63,890 nucleotides of DNA from Melioribacter roseus (lineage in GTDB: Bacteria; Bacteroidota; Ignavibacteria; Ignavibacteriales; Melioribacteraceae). The DNA lies in contig DYLK01000015.1 in NCBI GenBank assembly GCA_020722065.1, positions 1 through 63,890 on the forward strand, written 5' to 3'. Below, piece by piece: positions 1-9,332 of this stretch. Under the pieces are notes generated by a model. It was given only the letters and a program-made list of their open reading frames with translations. It searched no databases and was not told the DNA's origin. How positions within the stretch are numbered: the first letter of the stretch is position 1; each line of letters opens with the position of its first letter. Position numbers and translations under genes: made by a program.

Positions 1-7
1 TAAACTT

Positions 8-32
8 AAGGTGAATTTCACCTTCAAGGTGG
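8..32. repeat. Three alternating complementary arms at the window edge
   Basis: AAGGTGAA (8-15) pairs perfectly with TTCACCTT (17-24), which can also pair, with one mismatch, with AAGGTGG at 26-32. The two hairpins exclude each other. No gene is visible upstream because the window starts here, so this may be the 3' end of an upstream transcript or an operator. The role is unknown. Confidence 0.4.
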
Positions 33-189
33 AGTTCATCTATCTTTCTTGAAAACTATATTAATTATCAATATTTTCATAGAATAATTTGACATTTTAA
101 AGAGTTATAATATTTGATCTTTAAGGAGATAAATAAATTGTCGTTTATTATTATTTTTTGTAGTTTAATTAAAGCAAATTGGAGTTAAT

Positions 190-426
190 ATGACCTATAC
201 TATAATTTACGAAAAGATAAATGATGCTTCTTTTGGAGAAGGTTATTTTTATGCTCATTTACCAAAGCTCGATTTAACAACGCATGGAGTGGGAATAGAA
301 GGAGCGAAAGCAGCAGCTTTAGATTTATTAAAAATGTGGATAGAAGAAAAAAAAGCAAATAATGAACCAATTATTCGCGAAGAAGAATCTTTTTATTCAA
401 AAATAGAGTTGCAAGATGCCCTTTAA
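190..426 (+). CDS. hicB: HicB-family antitoxin
   Basis: This 78-residue protein has the partial RNase-H-like fold expected of HicB antitoxins: an N-terminal beta-hairpin with a [12 protein letters not shown]-type strand, then a helix around residues 36-55 ([18 protein letters not shown]). It should bind and neutralise the HicA toxin encoded next. The gene overlaps hicA by 11 bp, so the two are translationally coupled, with the antitoxin first; the classical order is hicA first. The C-terminus is short and shows no obvious ribbon-helix-helix or HTH domain, so DNA binding for autoregulation is not evident. A GGAG (181-184) precedes the start. The call rests on context plus fold pattern, since HicB proteins diverge strongly. 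Confidence 0.8.
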   Translation: MTYTIIYEKINDASFGEGYFYAHLPKLDLTTHGVGIEGAKAAALDLLKMWIEEKKANNEPIIREEESFYSKIELQDAL

Positions 427-622
427 AGCAAAATTAGTTTTAGCTAAATTGCTTAAAGCCGGATTTATCGAAAAAAGACAATCTGGTTCGCATAAAATTT
501 TAAGACATCCAGACGGGAGGCAAACTTACGTTGCAATGCACACTGACGATATTCCAGAAGGAACTTTCAGAAAAATATTAAAGCAAGCAAACATTTCCTT
601 TGAACAATTCAAGGAATTATAA
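416..622 (+). CDS. hicA: HicA-family mRNA interferase toxin
   Basis: This 68-residue protein has a double-stranded-RNA-binding-like fold. The diagnostic stretch is a helix ending [17 protein letters not shown], where G24-S25-H26 carries the catalytic histidine of HicA toxins. A conserved strand with TYVAMH follows, then the C-terminal [14 protein letters not shown] helix. HicA toxins cleave mRNA and halt growth until HicB binds them. The start codon lies inside hicB, so expression should follow that of the antitoxin. The length is typical of the family (about 60-80). No frameshift or missing residue is seen, so the toxin appears intact. Confidence 0.88.
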   Translation: MPFKAKLVLAKLLKAGFIEKRQSGSHKILRHPDGRQTYVAMHTDDIPEGTFRKILKQANISFEQFKEL

Positions 623-801
623 AACTTTTTTATAATTTAGAGAGAATTTAAAAGAAAATGGAAAGAATACAACCAAAATAAGCTATAAATTAAAATCTTT
701 CTATACTAAATCAATTGGGGTAATTTTACTATTAAATAATAATAACAAGCCAAACTATTTTACGACGACAAATATTTCATTTTTAATTTCCCTAAAATTC
801 T

Positions 802-831
802 TTGTTATTCTAAAATCAAACGTTAGATTTG
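802..831 (+). promoter_or_regulatory. Bacteroidota-type sigma-A promoter of uvrB
   Basis: TTG at 802-804 is followed by exactly 19 bases and TAGATTTG at 824-831. This is a full match to the Bacteroidota consensus TTG-N19-21-TAnnTTTG. Transcription would start near 838, leaving a leader of about 19 bases before the uvrB ATG. The match is seen in the sequence; its use is inferred. Confidence 0.65.
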
Positions 832-856
832 CTTTGATTAAAAATTATCCCAATAA

Positions 857-2866
857 ATGAAAAAATTCGAACTTATTTCAAATTATCAACCTTCAGGCGA
901 TCAACCTCAAGCAATTTCAGAACTTGTTGCTGGAATAAAAAATGGTGAAAAACATCAAGTTTTGCTTGGAGTAACTGGAAGTGGAAAAACCTTTACCATT
1001 TCAAATGTTATTAAAGAAATAAACAAACCGACCTTGATTATTTCACACAACAAGACGTTGGCAGCTCAACTTTACAGCGAATTTAAGTCTTTTTTCCCAA
1101 ATAATGCAGTTGAATTTTTTATCAGTTATTATGATTATTATCAACCAGAAGCTTACGTAATTAAAAAAGATTTATATATTGAAAAAGATTTCTCGGTAAA
1201 CGAGGAAATTGATAGACTTCGACTTAAAGCTACAACTGCATTAATTGAAGGAAGAAATGATGTAATTATTGTAGCAAGCGTAAGTTGTATTTATGGAATT
1301 GGTGCACCACAAGAATATGCAAATCAAATCCTTTTTGCTCGAAAAGGAGAAGAAGTTGGTTTTAAAAAATTTTTAAGAAGTTTGATAGATATTTATTATG
1401 AACGAAATGATATTGATTTTACACGCGGAACTTTTCGTGTTCGAGGCGATGTTGTTGAAGTTATTCCCGCTTATCAATATGAAGAAGCTGTCCGCATCCA
1501 ATTTTGGGGAGATGAAATTGAAAAAGTATCAATTATTGATTCGATAACAGGCGATATTATTCGCGAAGAAGAAATAGTTCCAATTTATCCCGCAAAATAT
1601 TTCGTAACAAACAAAGACCAAATCAGACGTGGAATTAAAACAATTGAAGAAGAACTTCACGACCAATTACAGATTTTCTACAAAGAGGAAAAATATCTTG
1701 AAGCACATCGACTTGAGCAGCGTACAAAATTCGATATAGAAATGATTAAAGAAATTGGATATTGTTCGGGAATCGAAAATTATTCCAGACACATGGACGG
1801 AAGACCAGCAGGCTCGCGACCTTCGTGCCTTTTTGATTATTTCCCTAAAGATTATTTATTGATAATTGATGAATCGCACGTAACAGTTCCGCAAATACGC
1901 GGAATGTACAACGGCGATAAAAGTAGAAAACAAGTTTTAGTTGACTACGGATTCAGACTTCCTTCGGCGATGGATAATCGTCCATTAAAATTTGATGAAT
2001 TTGAAAATCTGACAAACCAAATAATCTATGTTTCTGCAACTCCTGGCGATTATGAAATGGAAAAAACTGGTGGAGTTTTTGTTGAGCAGATAATTCGTCC
2101 GACTGGCTTACTTGATCCCGAAATTGAAGTTCGCCCAATTGCAAATCAAATTGACGATTTAATTTCTGAAATACGCGATAGAACGAAAATAAACGAGCGT
2201 GTTTTAGTTACAACATTAACAAAACGAATGGCTGAAGATTTAACAGATTATCTCGAAAAACTAAATATACGAGTTCAATATATTCACAGCGATGTTGATG
2301 CTTTAGAAAGAGTTGAAATTATCCGAAATCTTAGAATTGGTGATTTTGATGTACTTGTTGGTGTAAATTTACTTCGCGAAGGTTTAGATTTGCCCGAAGT
2401 TTCGCTTGTGGCAATAATTGATGCAGACAAAGAAGGATTTTTGCGAAGTGAACGTTCTTTAATGCAAACAGCGGGAAGAACCGCAAGAAACGTAAACGGG
2501 AAAGTAATTATGTACGCTGATAAAATGACGCCATCAATGAAAAAAACAATTGACGAAACAAACCGCCGCCGAAAATTGCAAACCGAATACAATCTACAAA
2601 ACAACATTACTCCGCAAACCATTTTTAAGAGTAGAGAAGAAATAATGAACTCAACTTCAATTGCCGATGTTCGCAAAAAGGAAAAAGTTGTTGAAGAATC
2701 ATCATTTTTAAAAGTTGCAGAACCAGTTATAAAATATATGAGCAAAGAACAAAAGAAAGAATTAATTGAGCAAATGCGCGAAGAAATGCTAAAAGCAGCA
2801 AAAGATTTAGAATTTGAGAAAGCCGCCAATTTACGCGATGAAATAAGCAAATTGGAAAAGATGTAA
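857..2866 (+). CDS. uvrB: Excinuclease ABC subunit B
   Basis: UvrB is the DNA-damage verification helicase of nucleotide excision repair. It is loaded by UvrA and recruits UvrC for the dual incision. The 669-residue product is full length. Visible features are the Walker A motif GVTGSGKT at residues 38-45, the aromatic beta-hairpin ([11 protein letters not shown], about 93-103) that clamps DNA, the IIDESH Walker B, the [14 protein letters not shown] and QTAGRTARN helicase motifs, and a C-terminal UVR motif (last 35 residues, [21 protein letters not shown]) that contacts UvrC. It has its own promoter 25 bases upstream. Neither uvrA nor uvrC is nearby. Long antisense reading frames inside the gene are shadows. 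Confidence 0.98.
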   Translation: MKKFELISNYQPSGDQPQAISELVAGIKNGEKHQVLLGVTGSGKTFTISNVIKEINKPTLIISHNKTLAAQLYSEFKSFFPNNAVEFFISYYDYYQPEAYVIKKDLYIEKDFSVNEEIDRLRLKATTALIEGRNDVIIVASVSCIYGIGAPQEYANQILFARKGEEVGFKKFLRSLIDIYYERNDIDFTRGTFRVRGDVVEVIPAYQYEEAVRIQFWGDEIEKVSIIDSITGDIIREEEIVPIYPAKYFVTNKDQIRRGIKTIEEELHDQLQIFYKEEKYLEAHRLEQRTKFDIEMIKEIGYCSGIENYSRHMDGRPAGSRPSCLFDYFPKDYLLIIDESHVTVPQIRGMYNGDKSRKQVLVDYGFRLPSAMDNRPLKFDEFENLTNQIIYVSATPGDYEMEKTGGVFVEQIIRPTGLLDPEIEVRPIANQIDDLISEIRDRTKINERVLVTTLTKRMAEDLTDYLEKLNIRVQYIHSDVDALERVEIIRNLRIGDFDVLVGVNLLREGLDLPEVSLVAIIDADKEGFLRSERSLMQTAGRTARNVNGKVIMYADKMTPSMKKTIDETNRRRKLQTEYNLQNNITPQTIFKSREEIMNSTSIADVRKKEKVVEESSFLKVAEPVIKYMSKEQKKELIEQMREEMLKAAKDLEFEKAANLRDEISKLEKM

Positions 2867-2960
2867 AAAATAAACGAATTTTAATTATTAAATCTCAATA
2901 CAAATTCTTTTATTAATGCGATATTTTTTATTTTTTATACCATAATTAACAGAGATTAAT

Positions 2961-5435
2961 ATGAAATTGAAAAATGTTGTGCCAACAAGTGAATTAAATT
3001 TTAATGAATTAAAATGGACATGTAATTACGATAATTTTGACTTTGAATCGACAGATGGAATTGAGGGAATCGATGAAATTATCGGACAAGAACAAGCGCT
3101 TTCAGCCTTAAAACTTGGGGTTGAAATTCAATCGCCAGGATATAATATTTTCATTACTGGACTTTCGGGAACTGGCAAATTTACAACTGTAAAAAAAACT
3201 TTAGAAAACATTCAGCCGAAATGTAAAAATCTAAAAGATTATGCTTATGTATTTAATTTTGAGAACCCTGACCAACCAACATTATTGGAATTTGCTGGTG
3301 GCGAAGCAAAAATTTTTAAGAAAGATATGCAAAAAGCTATTACAAATTTAAGACGCGAAATTCCCAGAGCACTTGATAGCGAACCGTTTATCTCGAGAAG
3401 AAAGAAATTAATTGAAGAATTGCAAGCCGCACAATTTGAGCTTTCGCAAACGTTTGAAAAAGAATTGCGAAAAGATGGTTTTACATTAGGACAAGTTAAA
3501 AGTGGCGAAACTGTTCGCCCAGAAATTATGATTTTGCTAAAAGAAGGACCAGTTTATCTTCATCAAATTGAAGAAATGGTTTTTGAAGGAAAAATTACTG
3601 AAGAAAATTTTGCTGAAATCACAAGAAAATACTCTGAACATCAACAAGGATTAGCCGATTTATTCAAAAAAGGAATTACTCTGAATAATGATTTTATGGA
3701 AAATCTTGAGAAATTGGAAAAAGAATCAGTTGAAAAGAATATCAATTCAGTTTTTGAAGATTTACTTATTCATCATAAAAGCCGAAGAGTAAAAAAATAC
3801 TTAGCATTAGTTCGGAAAAATATTGAAGAAAGATTACATAATTTTAAAGCAATTTCGCCAAAGGAAGAAGAAGAGATTTCGCCTGACGAATTATTCAAAG
3901 TTTTTGAAGTAAACATAATTCTTGATAATTCCAACAAAAATGATTGTCCTGTAATTATAGAAACATCCCCAACTTATAGTAATTTATTCGGGACAATTGA
4001 AAAAGTATCAGATGGAAGTGGTTATTGGTATTCAGATTTCACTAAAATTAAAGCAGGCTCATTTCTGCGGGCAAATAACGGCTATCTTATAATTAATGCA
4101 GAAGATGCTTTCTCGGAATTTGGAGTTTGGAAAACACTAAAACGTGCTTTAATTTACGGAAAATTAGAAATTCAAGATATTTTTCAAACTCTTAATTACA
4201 ATCCCGTAATGTTAAAACCAGAAGCAATTGACATAAATTTGAAAGTAATTTTAATTGGAAACAGCTACATTTATTATCTTCTCTCCAATTATGAAAACGA
4301 TTTCAACAAGATATTTAAAGTAAAAGCTGAATTTGACCACGAAATGAACAGAACGGAAAAATCGCTTTTGCAATATGCTCAATTAATCAAAAAAATAATT
4401 AAATCAGAAAAACTGCTACCGTTTGATAAATCTGCAGTTGGAAAAATTATTGAATTCGGCTCACGATATGCTGGCAATCAAAGCAAACTAACTACAAGAT
4501 TTGCCTACATTGCTGATTTAATTCGCGAATCTTCATTTTGGGCTGGAAAAGAAAATTTAAGAGAAGTAGATCATACTATAGTTTCAAAAGCTTTTTGGGA
4601 AAGAAGAAAACGCCATTCGCTTTATGAAAGCAAAGTTCAAGAAATGATTGACAAAGGAACAATTTTAATAGATGTTGATGGCGAAAGAATCGGACAAATT
4701 AACGGACTTGCAGTCTATGAAATGAATCAAATTTCTTTCGGAAAACCAACTCGAATTACAGCTTCAGTTGCAATTGGAAATGGCAATTTTATTAACGTAG
4801 AACGCGAAGCTGGTTTAAGTGGAAGTTCGCACAATAAAGCAATGCTAATTATTGCAGGCTATTTTCGCGAAGTGTTTGGAAACCGACATCCGTTAAGTTT
4901 TACCGCAAGTGTTGTATTTGAACAAGGTTATGGAATGGTTGACGGCGATTCAGCTTCAATTGCCGAAATTGCAGCAATAATTTCAGCAATAACTGAAATT
5001 CCAATTAAGCAAAACTATGCAATTACTGGTTCAATTAATCAAAAAGGCGATATTCAACCAATTGGCGGAGTAAATGAAAAAATTGAAGGATTTTACGATG
5101 TTTGTAAATCAAAAGGGTTAACAGGAAAACAAGGCGTAATTATCCCAGCTCAGAATGTACAAGATTTAATGCTTAATGATGAAGTTGTTGAAGCCGTAAA
5201 AAAAGGTGAATTTCATATTTTTAAAGCAAAACGAGCAGAAGAAGCACTCGAAATATTAATGGGAATTCAGGCTTGCGAAAAAACAAAAGATGGATGTTTT
5301 AAAGCAAATACAATTTTTGGAGTTGTTGAAAAGAAATTAGAAGAAATTCATAAGAAAGCCAAAAATTTTACGTTAAAACCTAAACCAAATACAACAAAAA
5401 CTGAAAAATCAAAAAAAACAGAGATAAATAAATGA
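2961..5435 (+). CDS. LonB-like ATP-dependent serine protease (AAA_32/Lon-protease family)
   Basis: This 824-residue protein belongs to the Lon-related group that has an N-terminal region, one AAA domain and a C-terminal Lon peptidase domain, and lacks the usual LonA N-domain. The Walker A GLSGTGKFT is at 67-75 (K73). A helical insertion spans about 110-290. The AAA core continues to about 550. The peptidase domain carries the Ser-Lys dyad in GDSAS (S664) and VNEKIEGF (K707). The last 40 residues are Lys/Thr-rich and look disordered. It is probably a cytosolic quality-control protease. Its stop codon overlaps the pyk start by 4 bp (ATGA), so the two genes are coupled. Confidence 0.93.
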   Translation: MKLKNVVPTSELNFNELKWTCNYDNFDFESTDGIEGIDEIIGQEQALSALKLGVEIQSPGYNIFITGLSGTGKFTTVKKTLENIQPKCKNLKDYAYVFNFENPDQPTLLEFAGGEAKIFKKDMQKAITNLRREIPRALDSEPFISRRKKLIEELQAAQFELSQTFEKELRKDGFTLGQVKSGETVRPEIMILLKEGPVYLHQIEEMVFEGKITEENFAEITRKYSEHQQGLADLFKKGITLNNDFMENLEKLEKESVEKNINSVFEDLLIHHKSRRVKKYLALVRKNIEERLHNFKAISPKEEEEISPDELFKVFEVNIILDNSNKNDCPVIIETSPTYSNLFGTIEKVSDGSGYWYSDFTKIKAGSFLRANNGYLIINAEDAFSEFGVWKTLKRALIYGKLEIQDIFQTLNYNPVMLKPEAIDINLKVILIGNSYIYYLLSNYENDFNKIFKVKAEFDHEMNRTEKSLLQYAQLIKKIIKSEKLLPFDKSAVGKIIEFGSRYAGNQSKLTTRFAYIADLIRESSFWAGKENLREVDHTIVSKAFWERRKRHSLYESKVQEMIDKGTILIDVDGERIGQINGLAVYEMNQISFGKPTRITASVAIGNGNFINVEREAGLSGSSHNKAMLIIAGYFREVFGNRHPLSFTASVVFEQGYGMVDGDSASIAEIAAIISAITEIPIKQNYAITGSINQKGDIQPIGGVNEKIEGFYDVCKSKGLTGKQGVIIPAQNVQDLMLNDEVVEAVKKGEFHIFKAKRAEEALEILMGIQACEKTKDGCFKANTIFGVVEKKLEEIHKKAKNFTLKPKPNTTKTEKSKKTEINK

Positions 5436-6868
5436 TTTCTACATACAAACAAGGAAAAGCTAAAACAAAGATTTTGGCAACAATTGGTCCCGCCTGCGAC
5501 AAACAAGAAGTAATGGAGCAAATGATTCTAAACGGAACAGATGCTTTTAGATTGAATTTTTCGCACGGGAATTTCGAATATTTTGAAAAAGTATTTGCAA
5601 ACATTGATGCGGCTTGTAATAATCTAAAAAAACCAGTTGCAATTTTAGTCGATTTGCAAGGACCAAAAATTAGAATTGGCGAAGTAAACGGGAAGATTGA
5701 ATTAAAACAAGGCGAAAAAATCGAAATCACAATAGATGAAGTTGTTGGAAACGCTCAACTGATTTCCACAAGTTATAAAAAACTAATTACGGATGTAAAT
5801 ATTAGTGAACCGATTTTAATAAACGATGGATTAATAAATCTTGAAGTTATTGAAAAACGAGAAAAATCCGTTGTTTGCAAAATAATTGCTGGTGGTGAAT
5901 TATCATCTAAAAAAGGAATAAATTTGCCTGGCACAAAATTATCAACCTCATCACTTACGGAACAAGACTTAAAAAATCTTGAGTTTGCAATGAAATTCCG
6001 CGTTGATTTTGTTGCACTTTCATTTGTTCGCGAAGCAAAAGATATTCACCAACTTCGTTCGTGGTTAATGGAAAGAAATTTTCCCACAAAAATTATCGCA
6101 AAAATTGAAAAACCAGAGGCTGTAAATAATTTTGATGATATTCTTAATGCTTCCGATGGAATTATGATTGCTCGAGGCGATTTAGGTGTTGAAATGCCAA
6201 CAGAAATTGTTCCAATTATCCAAAAGCAAATAATTGAAAAATGTAATCAAACAGGCAAATTAGTAATAACTGCAACGCAAATGCTTGAGACAATGATAAC
6301 CAATTCCATTCCAACCAGAGCCGAAGCGTCCGATGTTTCTAATGCAGTTGTTGATGGAACTGATGTTGTAATGCTAAGCGGCGAAACATCTGTTGGAAAA
6401 AATCCAGTTTTAGTTGTAAAAACTATGCACAATATTCTAAAAGCGACTGAATCTGTTAATAGAACAAGAAAGCAAGTTGAATATTTTATACCAAATAATA
6501 TTGAAGATAGAGTTTTTGAAAATACGGCGAAAGCTGTTGTAGAAATTGCAAACCAACTTTCAGCAAAAGCAATTATTGTTTTTACTTTCGAAGGAAGACA
6601 CGCAATATCGCTTTCGAAATATCGCCCAAATGCACCGATTTATGCTTTCTCTAATTCATTTTCAACGTTGAATATTCTTAATTTGCGACTTGGAGTTGAG
6701 CCATTTTTTCTTGATGGTTTTTCTGAAGAAGATTCAGCCATTCACAAAGCAACTCAATTCTTATTAAAAGAAAATCTTATTGAAAAAGGTGATTTATTAA
6801 TGTTCACTTCTGCTGCTCCACTTTCGGATAACGACAGAAGAACTTGGATAAGATATTTGATTGTTTAA
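5432..6868 (+). CDS. pyk: Pyruvate kinase
   Basis: This enzyme catalyses the last step of glycolysis, phosphoenolpyruvate plus ADP to pyruvate plus ATP. The 478-residue sequence is normal length for the short bacterial form. The N-terminus has KTKILATIGPACD. The active-site signature is IIAKIEKPEAVNNFDD with MIARGDLGVEMP downstream, and TATQMLETMI lies in the (beta/alpha)8 barrel. The C-terminal allosteric domain is complete and there is no extra PEP-utiliser domain. It is translationally coupled to the LonB-like protease upstream, and amrS starts on the base after its stop codon, so the three probably share one transcript. Confidence 0.97.
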   Translation: MISTYKQGKAKTKILATIGPACDKQEVMEQMILNGTDAFRLNFSHGNFEYFEKVFANIDAACNNLKKPVAILVDLQGPKIRIGEVNGKIELKQGEKIEITIDEVVGNAQLISTSYKKLITDVNISEPILINDGLINLEVIEKREKSVVCKIIAGGELSSKKGINLPGTKLSTSSLTEQDLKNLEFAMKFRVDFVALSFVREAKDIHQLRSWLMERNFPTKIIAKIEKPEAVNNFDDILNASDGIMIARGDLGVEMPTEIVPIIQKQIIEKCNQTGKLVITATQMLETMITNSIPTRAEASDVSNAVVDGTDVVMLSGETSVGKNPVLVVKTMHNILKATESVNRTRKQVEYFIPNNIEDRVFENTAKAVVEIANQLSAKAIIVFTFEGRHAISLSKYRPNAPIYAFSNSFSTLNILNLRLGVEPFFLDGFSEEDSAIHKATQFLLKENLIEKGDLLMFTSAAPLSDNDRRTWIRYLIV

Positions 6869-7879
6869 ATGAAAACAACGAATGCAAAATGGTGGAAAAA
6901 GGAAAAAGAAAAAGTAATTTGCACACTTTGTCCACGTTTTTGTACTTTGGCTGAAGGTCAGCACGGCTTTTGTTTTGTTCGAAAAAATGAAAATGGTAAA
7001 CTTGTTACAACTTCTTATGGTTATCCATCTGGTTTTGCTATTGATCCTATCGAAAAAAAACCTCTTTATCATTTTCTGCCTAATTCCAAAATTCTTAGTT
7101 TTGGCACAATTGGTTGTAATTTGGGTTGTAAATTTTGTCAGAATTGGCACATTAGTAAAGTAAAACAAGAGATTGGCAACAAATATTTTTCACCCGAACA
7201 AATTGTTAATTACGCAAAAATAAATTCAATTCCCTCAATTGCTTTTACATACAATGAACCGATAATTTTTGGTGAATTTGTTGAAGACGTAAGTAAAATT
7301 GCAAAAGAAAATGAAATAAAATCAGTAATGGTTACAGCTGGTTATGTTGAAAAAGAGGCAAGAAAATCAATTTTTAAAAATATTGATGCCGCAAATGTCG
7401 ATTTAAAGGGTTTTACTGAAAGATTTTACGCTAAATATACATTATCCCACTTAAACCCAGTTTTAGAAACACTAATTTGGCTGAAAAACGAAACTGATAT
7501 TTGGATGGAAATTACAAATCTGATAATTCCAAATGCTAACGATTCAGAAACCGAGATTTCGCAAATGTGTGATTGGATTTTAGAAAATCTCGGAGAAAAC
7601 GTTCCATTGCACTTTTCCGCTTTTCATCCTGATTATTTAATGAAAGATACCGAACAAACTGAAATGCCAATTCTTCTTAAAGCGAAAAACATTGCCGAGA
7701 AGGCTGGAATTAAATTTGTCTATTTAGGAAATGTAAATCAAATTGAATATAAAACTACATCTTGTCCAAATTGCGGAGAAAAGTTAGTTCAAAGAGAATG
7801 GTTTTCTTCCAACAAAATTAATATTTCTGATGGAAAATGTTGGAAATGCAATAATCAAATTCCTGGAATTTGGGAATAA
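6869..7879 (+). CDS. amrS: AmmeMemoRadiSam-system radical SAM enzyme (AmrS-like)
   Basis: This is a 336-residue radical SAM protein related to pyruvate-formate-lyase activating enzymes. The 4Fe-4S-binding cysteines are C83, C87 and C90 in CNLGCKFC, preceded by an N-terminal CTLCPRFC cluster (C18, C21, C25) and the family-typical SYGYPSGFAIDPIEKKPLYHF. A C-terminal zinc-ribbon-like CPNCGEK...CWKC pair lies in the last 40 residues. AmrS normally works with the AMMECR1-like (AmrA) and Memo-like (AmrB) proteins in an oxidative radical reaction whose substrate is not well established. Neither partner is in this window. It follows pyk without a gap. Confidence 0.88.
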   Translation: MKTTNAKWWKKEKEKVICTLCPRFCTLAEGQHGFCFVRKNENGKLVTTSYGYPSGFAIDPIEKKPLYHFLPNSKILSFGTIGCNLGCKFCQNWHISKVKQEIGNKYFSPEQIVNYAKINSIPSIAFTYNEPIIFGEFVEDVSKIAKENEIKSVMVTAGYVEKEARKSIFKNIDAANVDLKGFTERFYAKYTLSHLNPVLETLIWLKNETDIWMEITNLIIPNANDSETEISQMCDWILENLGENVPLHFSAFHPDYLMKDTEQTEMPILLKAKNIAEKAGIKFVYLGNVNQIEYKTTSCPNCGEKLVQREWFSSNKINISDGKCWKCNNQIPGIWE

Positions 7880-7938
7880 ATACATTTATAAAAAATGAAT
7901 AAATTCACTATTTCTTAATATCAATATTTGGAGCAAAA

Positions 7939-9240
7939 ATGATTGCTAAATATTTTCATTTTGATGAGTTAGGGACAAATCTTAAATCAGAAATAATTGG
8001 AGGGATTACAACATTTGTTACAATGGCATACATAATTATTGTAAATCCCAAAATTTTAGAAGCCGCTGGAATTCCTTTCGAAGCGTCACTTATGGCAACA
8101 ATTCTTACTTCCTTTTTGGGCACTTTTTTAATGGGAATTTACGCAAAACGTCCGTTTGCTATCGCTCCATATATGGGTGAAAATGCTTTTATTGCTTATT
8201 CTGTTGTAAAAGTAATGGGATATTCTTGGCAAACAGCGTTGGGAGCAATTTTTATAAGTGGAATGTTATTTACAATTTTAACATTATTAAAAATTCGTTC
8301 TTGGCTTGCAAACCAAATTCCCGAATCGCTAAAAATTTCATTTGCAGTTGGAATTGGACTTTTCCTTACATTTATTGGCTTAAACGATACGGGAATTGTG
8401 CGAATTGGCGTTCCTGGTGCACCAGTTAACATTGGCAATTTTACTGAAATCAGCGTACTTTTAGCCATTCTCGGCTTTCTAATTATTTCAATTTTGATGA
8501 TGAAAAAAGTAAACGCATCAATTATTTTGGGAATTTTAATTGTTACACTTTTAGGAATGTTATTCGGAATTACACCACTTCCTCAACAAATATTCAGTTT
8601 TCCTTCCTCAATATCTCAGACTTTTCTCCAACTCGATATTCTTGGTGCAATTACTTGGGGATTCATTGGAGTGATTTTGCTTGTATTTATTACTGATTTT
8701 ATAGACACACTTGGAACTTTGCTTGGAGTTGGAATAAAAGCAAATTTGTTGGATAAAGATGGAAATATGCCCGAAATTGAAAAACCAATGTTGGTTGATG
8801 CTCTTTCAACAGTTTTTGCCTCTCTTTTTGGAACAACTACTGCTGGAGTTTATATTGAATCAGCTGCTGGAATTGAAGCTGGCGGAAAATCTGGATTTTC
8901 TGCGATAGTTACTGCTGCTTTATTTCTATTTGCATTATTTTTGAGCCCAATTTTAACGATTGTTCCTCCTTTTGCTTATGGAACTTCTTTAATTGTTGTC
9001 GGATTATTGATGATTTCTCCAATTAATAAAATTGATTTTTCAATACTGACAGAATCCATTCCAGTTTTTGTTACAATTATTTTAATGTGTTTTACTTATA
9101 ATCTGGGAGTTGGTTTAACAGCGGGATTTGTCGTTTATCCGATAACAATGACATTTGGTGGTAGATTGAAAGAGATTAAACCTGGGATGTGGGCTTTATT
9201 TTTCCTTTCAATAGTTTTCTACATTTTTTACCCTTATTAA
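7939..9240 (+). CDS. NCS2-family purine permease (adenine/guanine/hypoxanthine type)
   Basis: This 433-residue inner-membrane transporter has about 12-14 hydrophobic segments. The AzgA/GhxP branch of NCS2 is recognised from the N-terminal EIIGGITTFVTMAYIIIVNPKIL, from AIAPYMGENAFIAY and ISFAVGIGLFLTFIGL, and from the substrate-site segment around FIDTLGTLLGVG and TTAGVYIESAAGIEAGGKSG. It should import purine bases with protons. The exact base cannot be read from sequence. A good ribosome-binding site, GGAG, lies seven bases before the ATG. It ends just before a shared terminator with alaS. Confidence 0.92.
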   Translation: MIAKYFHFDELGTNLKSEIIGGITTFVTMAYIIIVNPKILEAAGIPFEASLMATILTSFLGTFLMGIYAKRPFAIAPYMGENAFIAYSVVKVMGYSWQTALGAIFISGMLFTILTLLKIRSWLANQIPESLKISFAVGIGLFLTFIGLNDTGIVRIGVPGAPVNIGNFTEISVLLAILGFLIISILMMKKVNASIILGILIVTLLGMLFGITPLPQQIFSFPSSISQTFLQLDILGAITWGFIGVILLVFITDFIDTLGTLLGVGIKANLLDKDGNMPEIEKPMLVDALSTVFASLFGTTTAGVYIESAAGIEAGGKSGFSAIVTAALFLFALFLSPILTIVPPFAYGTSLIVVGLLMISPINKIDFSILTESIPVFVTIILMCFTYNLGVGLTAGFVVYPITMTFGGRLKEIKPGMWALFFLSIVFYIFYPY

Positions 9241-9291
9241 AAAAGATTATTGAATTTGCAGTTTCTGATAATTGAAATTTTAAGGAAATAG

Positions 9292-9322
9292 TAAAGTAGA
9301 AGTTGAAAATACTTCTACTTTA
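9292..9322. terminator. Bidirectional terminator between the purine permease and alaS
   Basis: TAAAGTAGAAGT (9292-9303) and ACTTCTACTTTA (9311-9322) form a perfect 12-bp stem with a 7-base loop. It lies between two convergent genes and has A/T-rich flanks on both sides. It probably serves both transcripts. Confidence 0.7.
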
Positions 9323-9332
9323 TTAAAAACAA

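Noticed and set aside
2284-2850. 188-codon open frame antisense to uvrB
   Set aside because: It lies wholly inside an unmistakable uvrB gene, has no recognisable domain, and its hydrophobic composition is what antisense AT-rich coding DNA yields.
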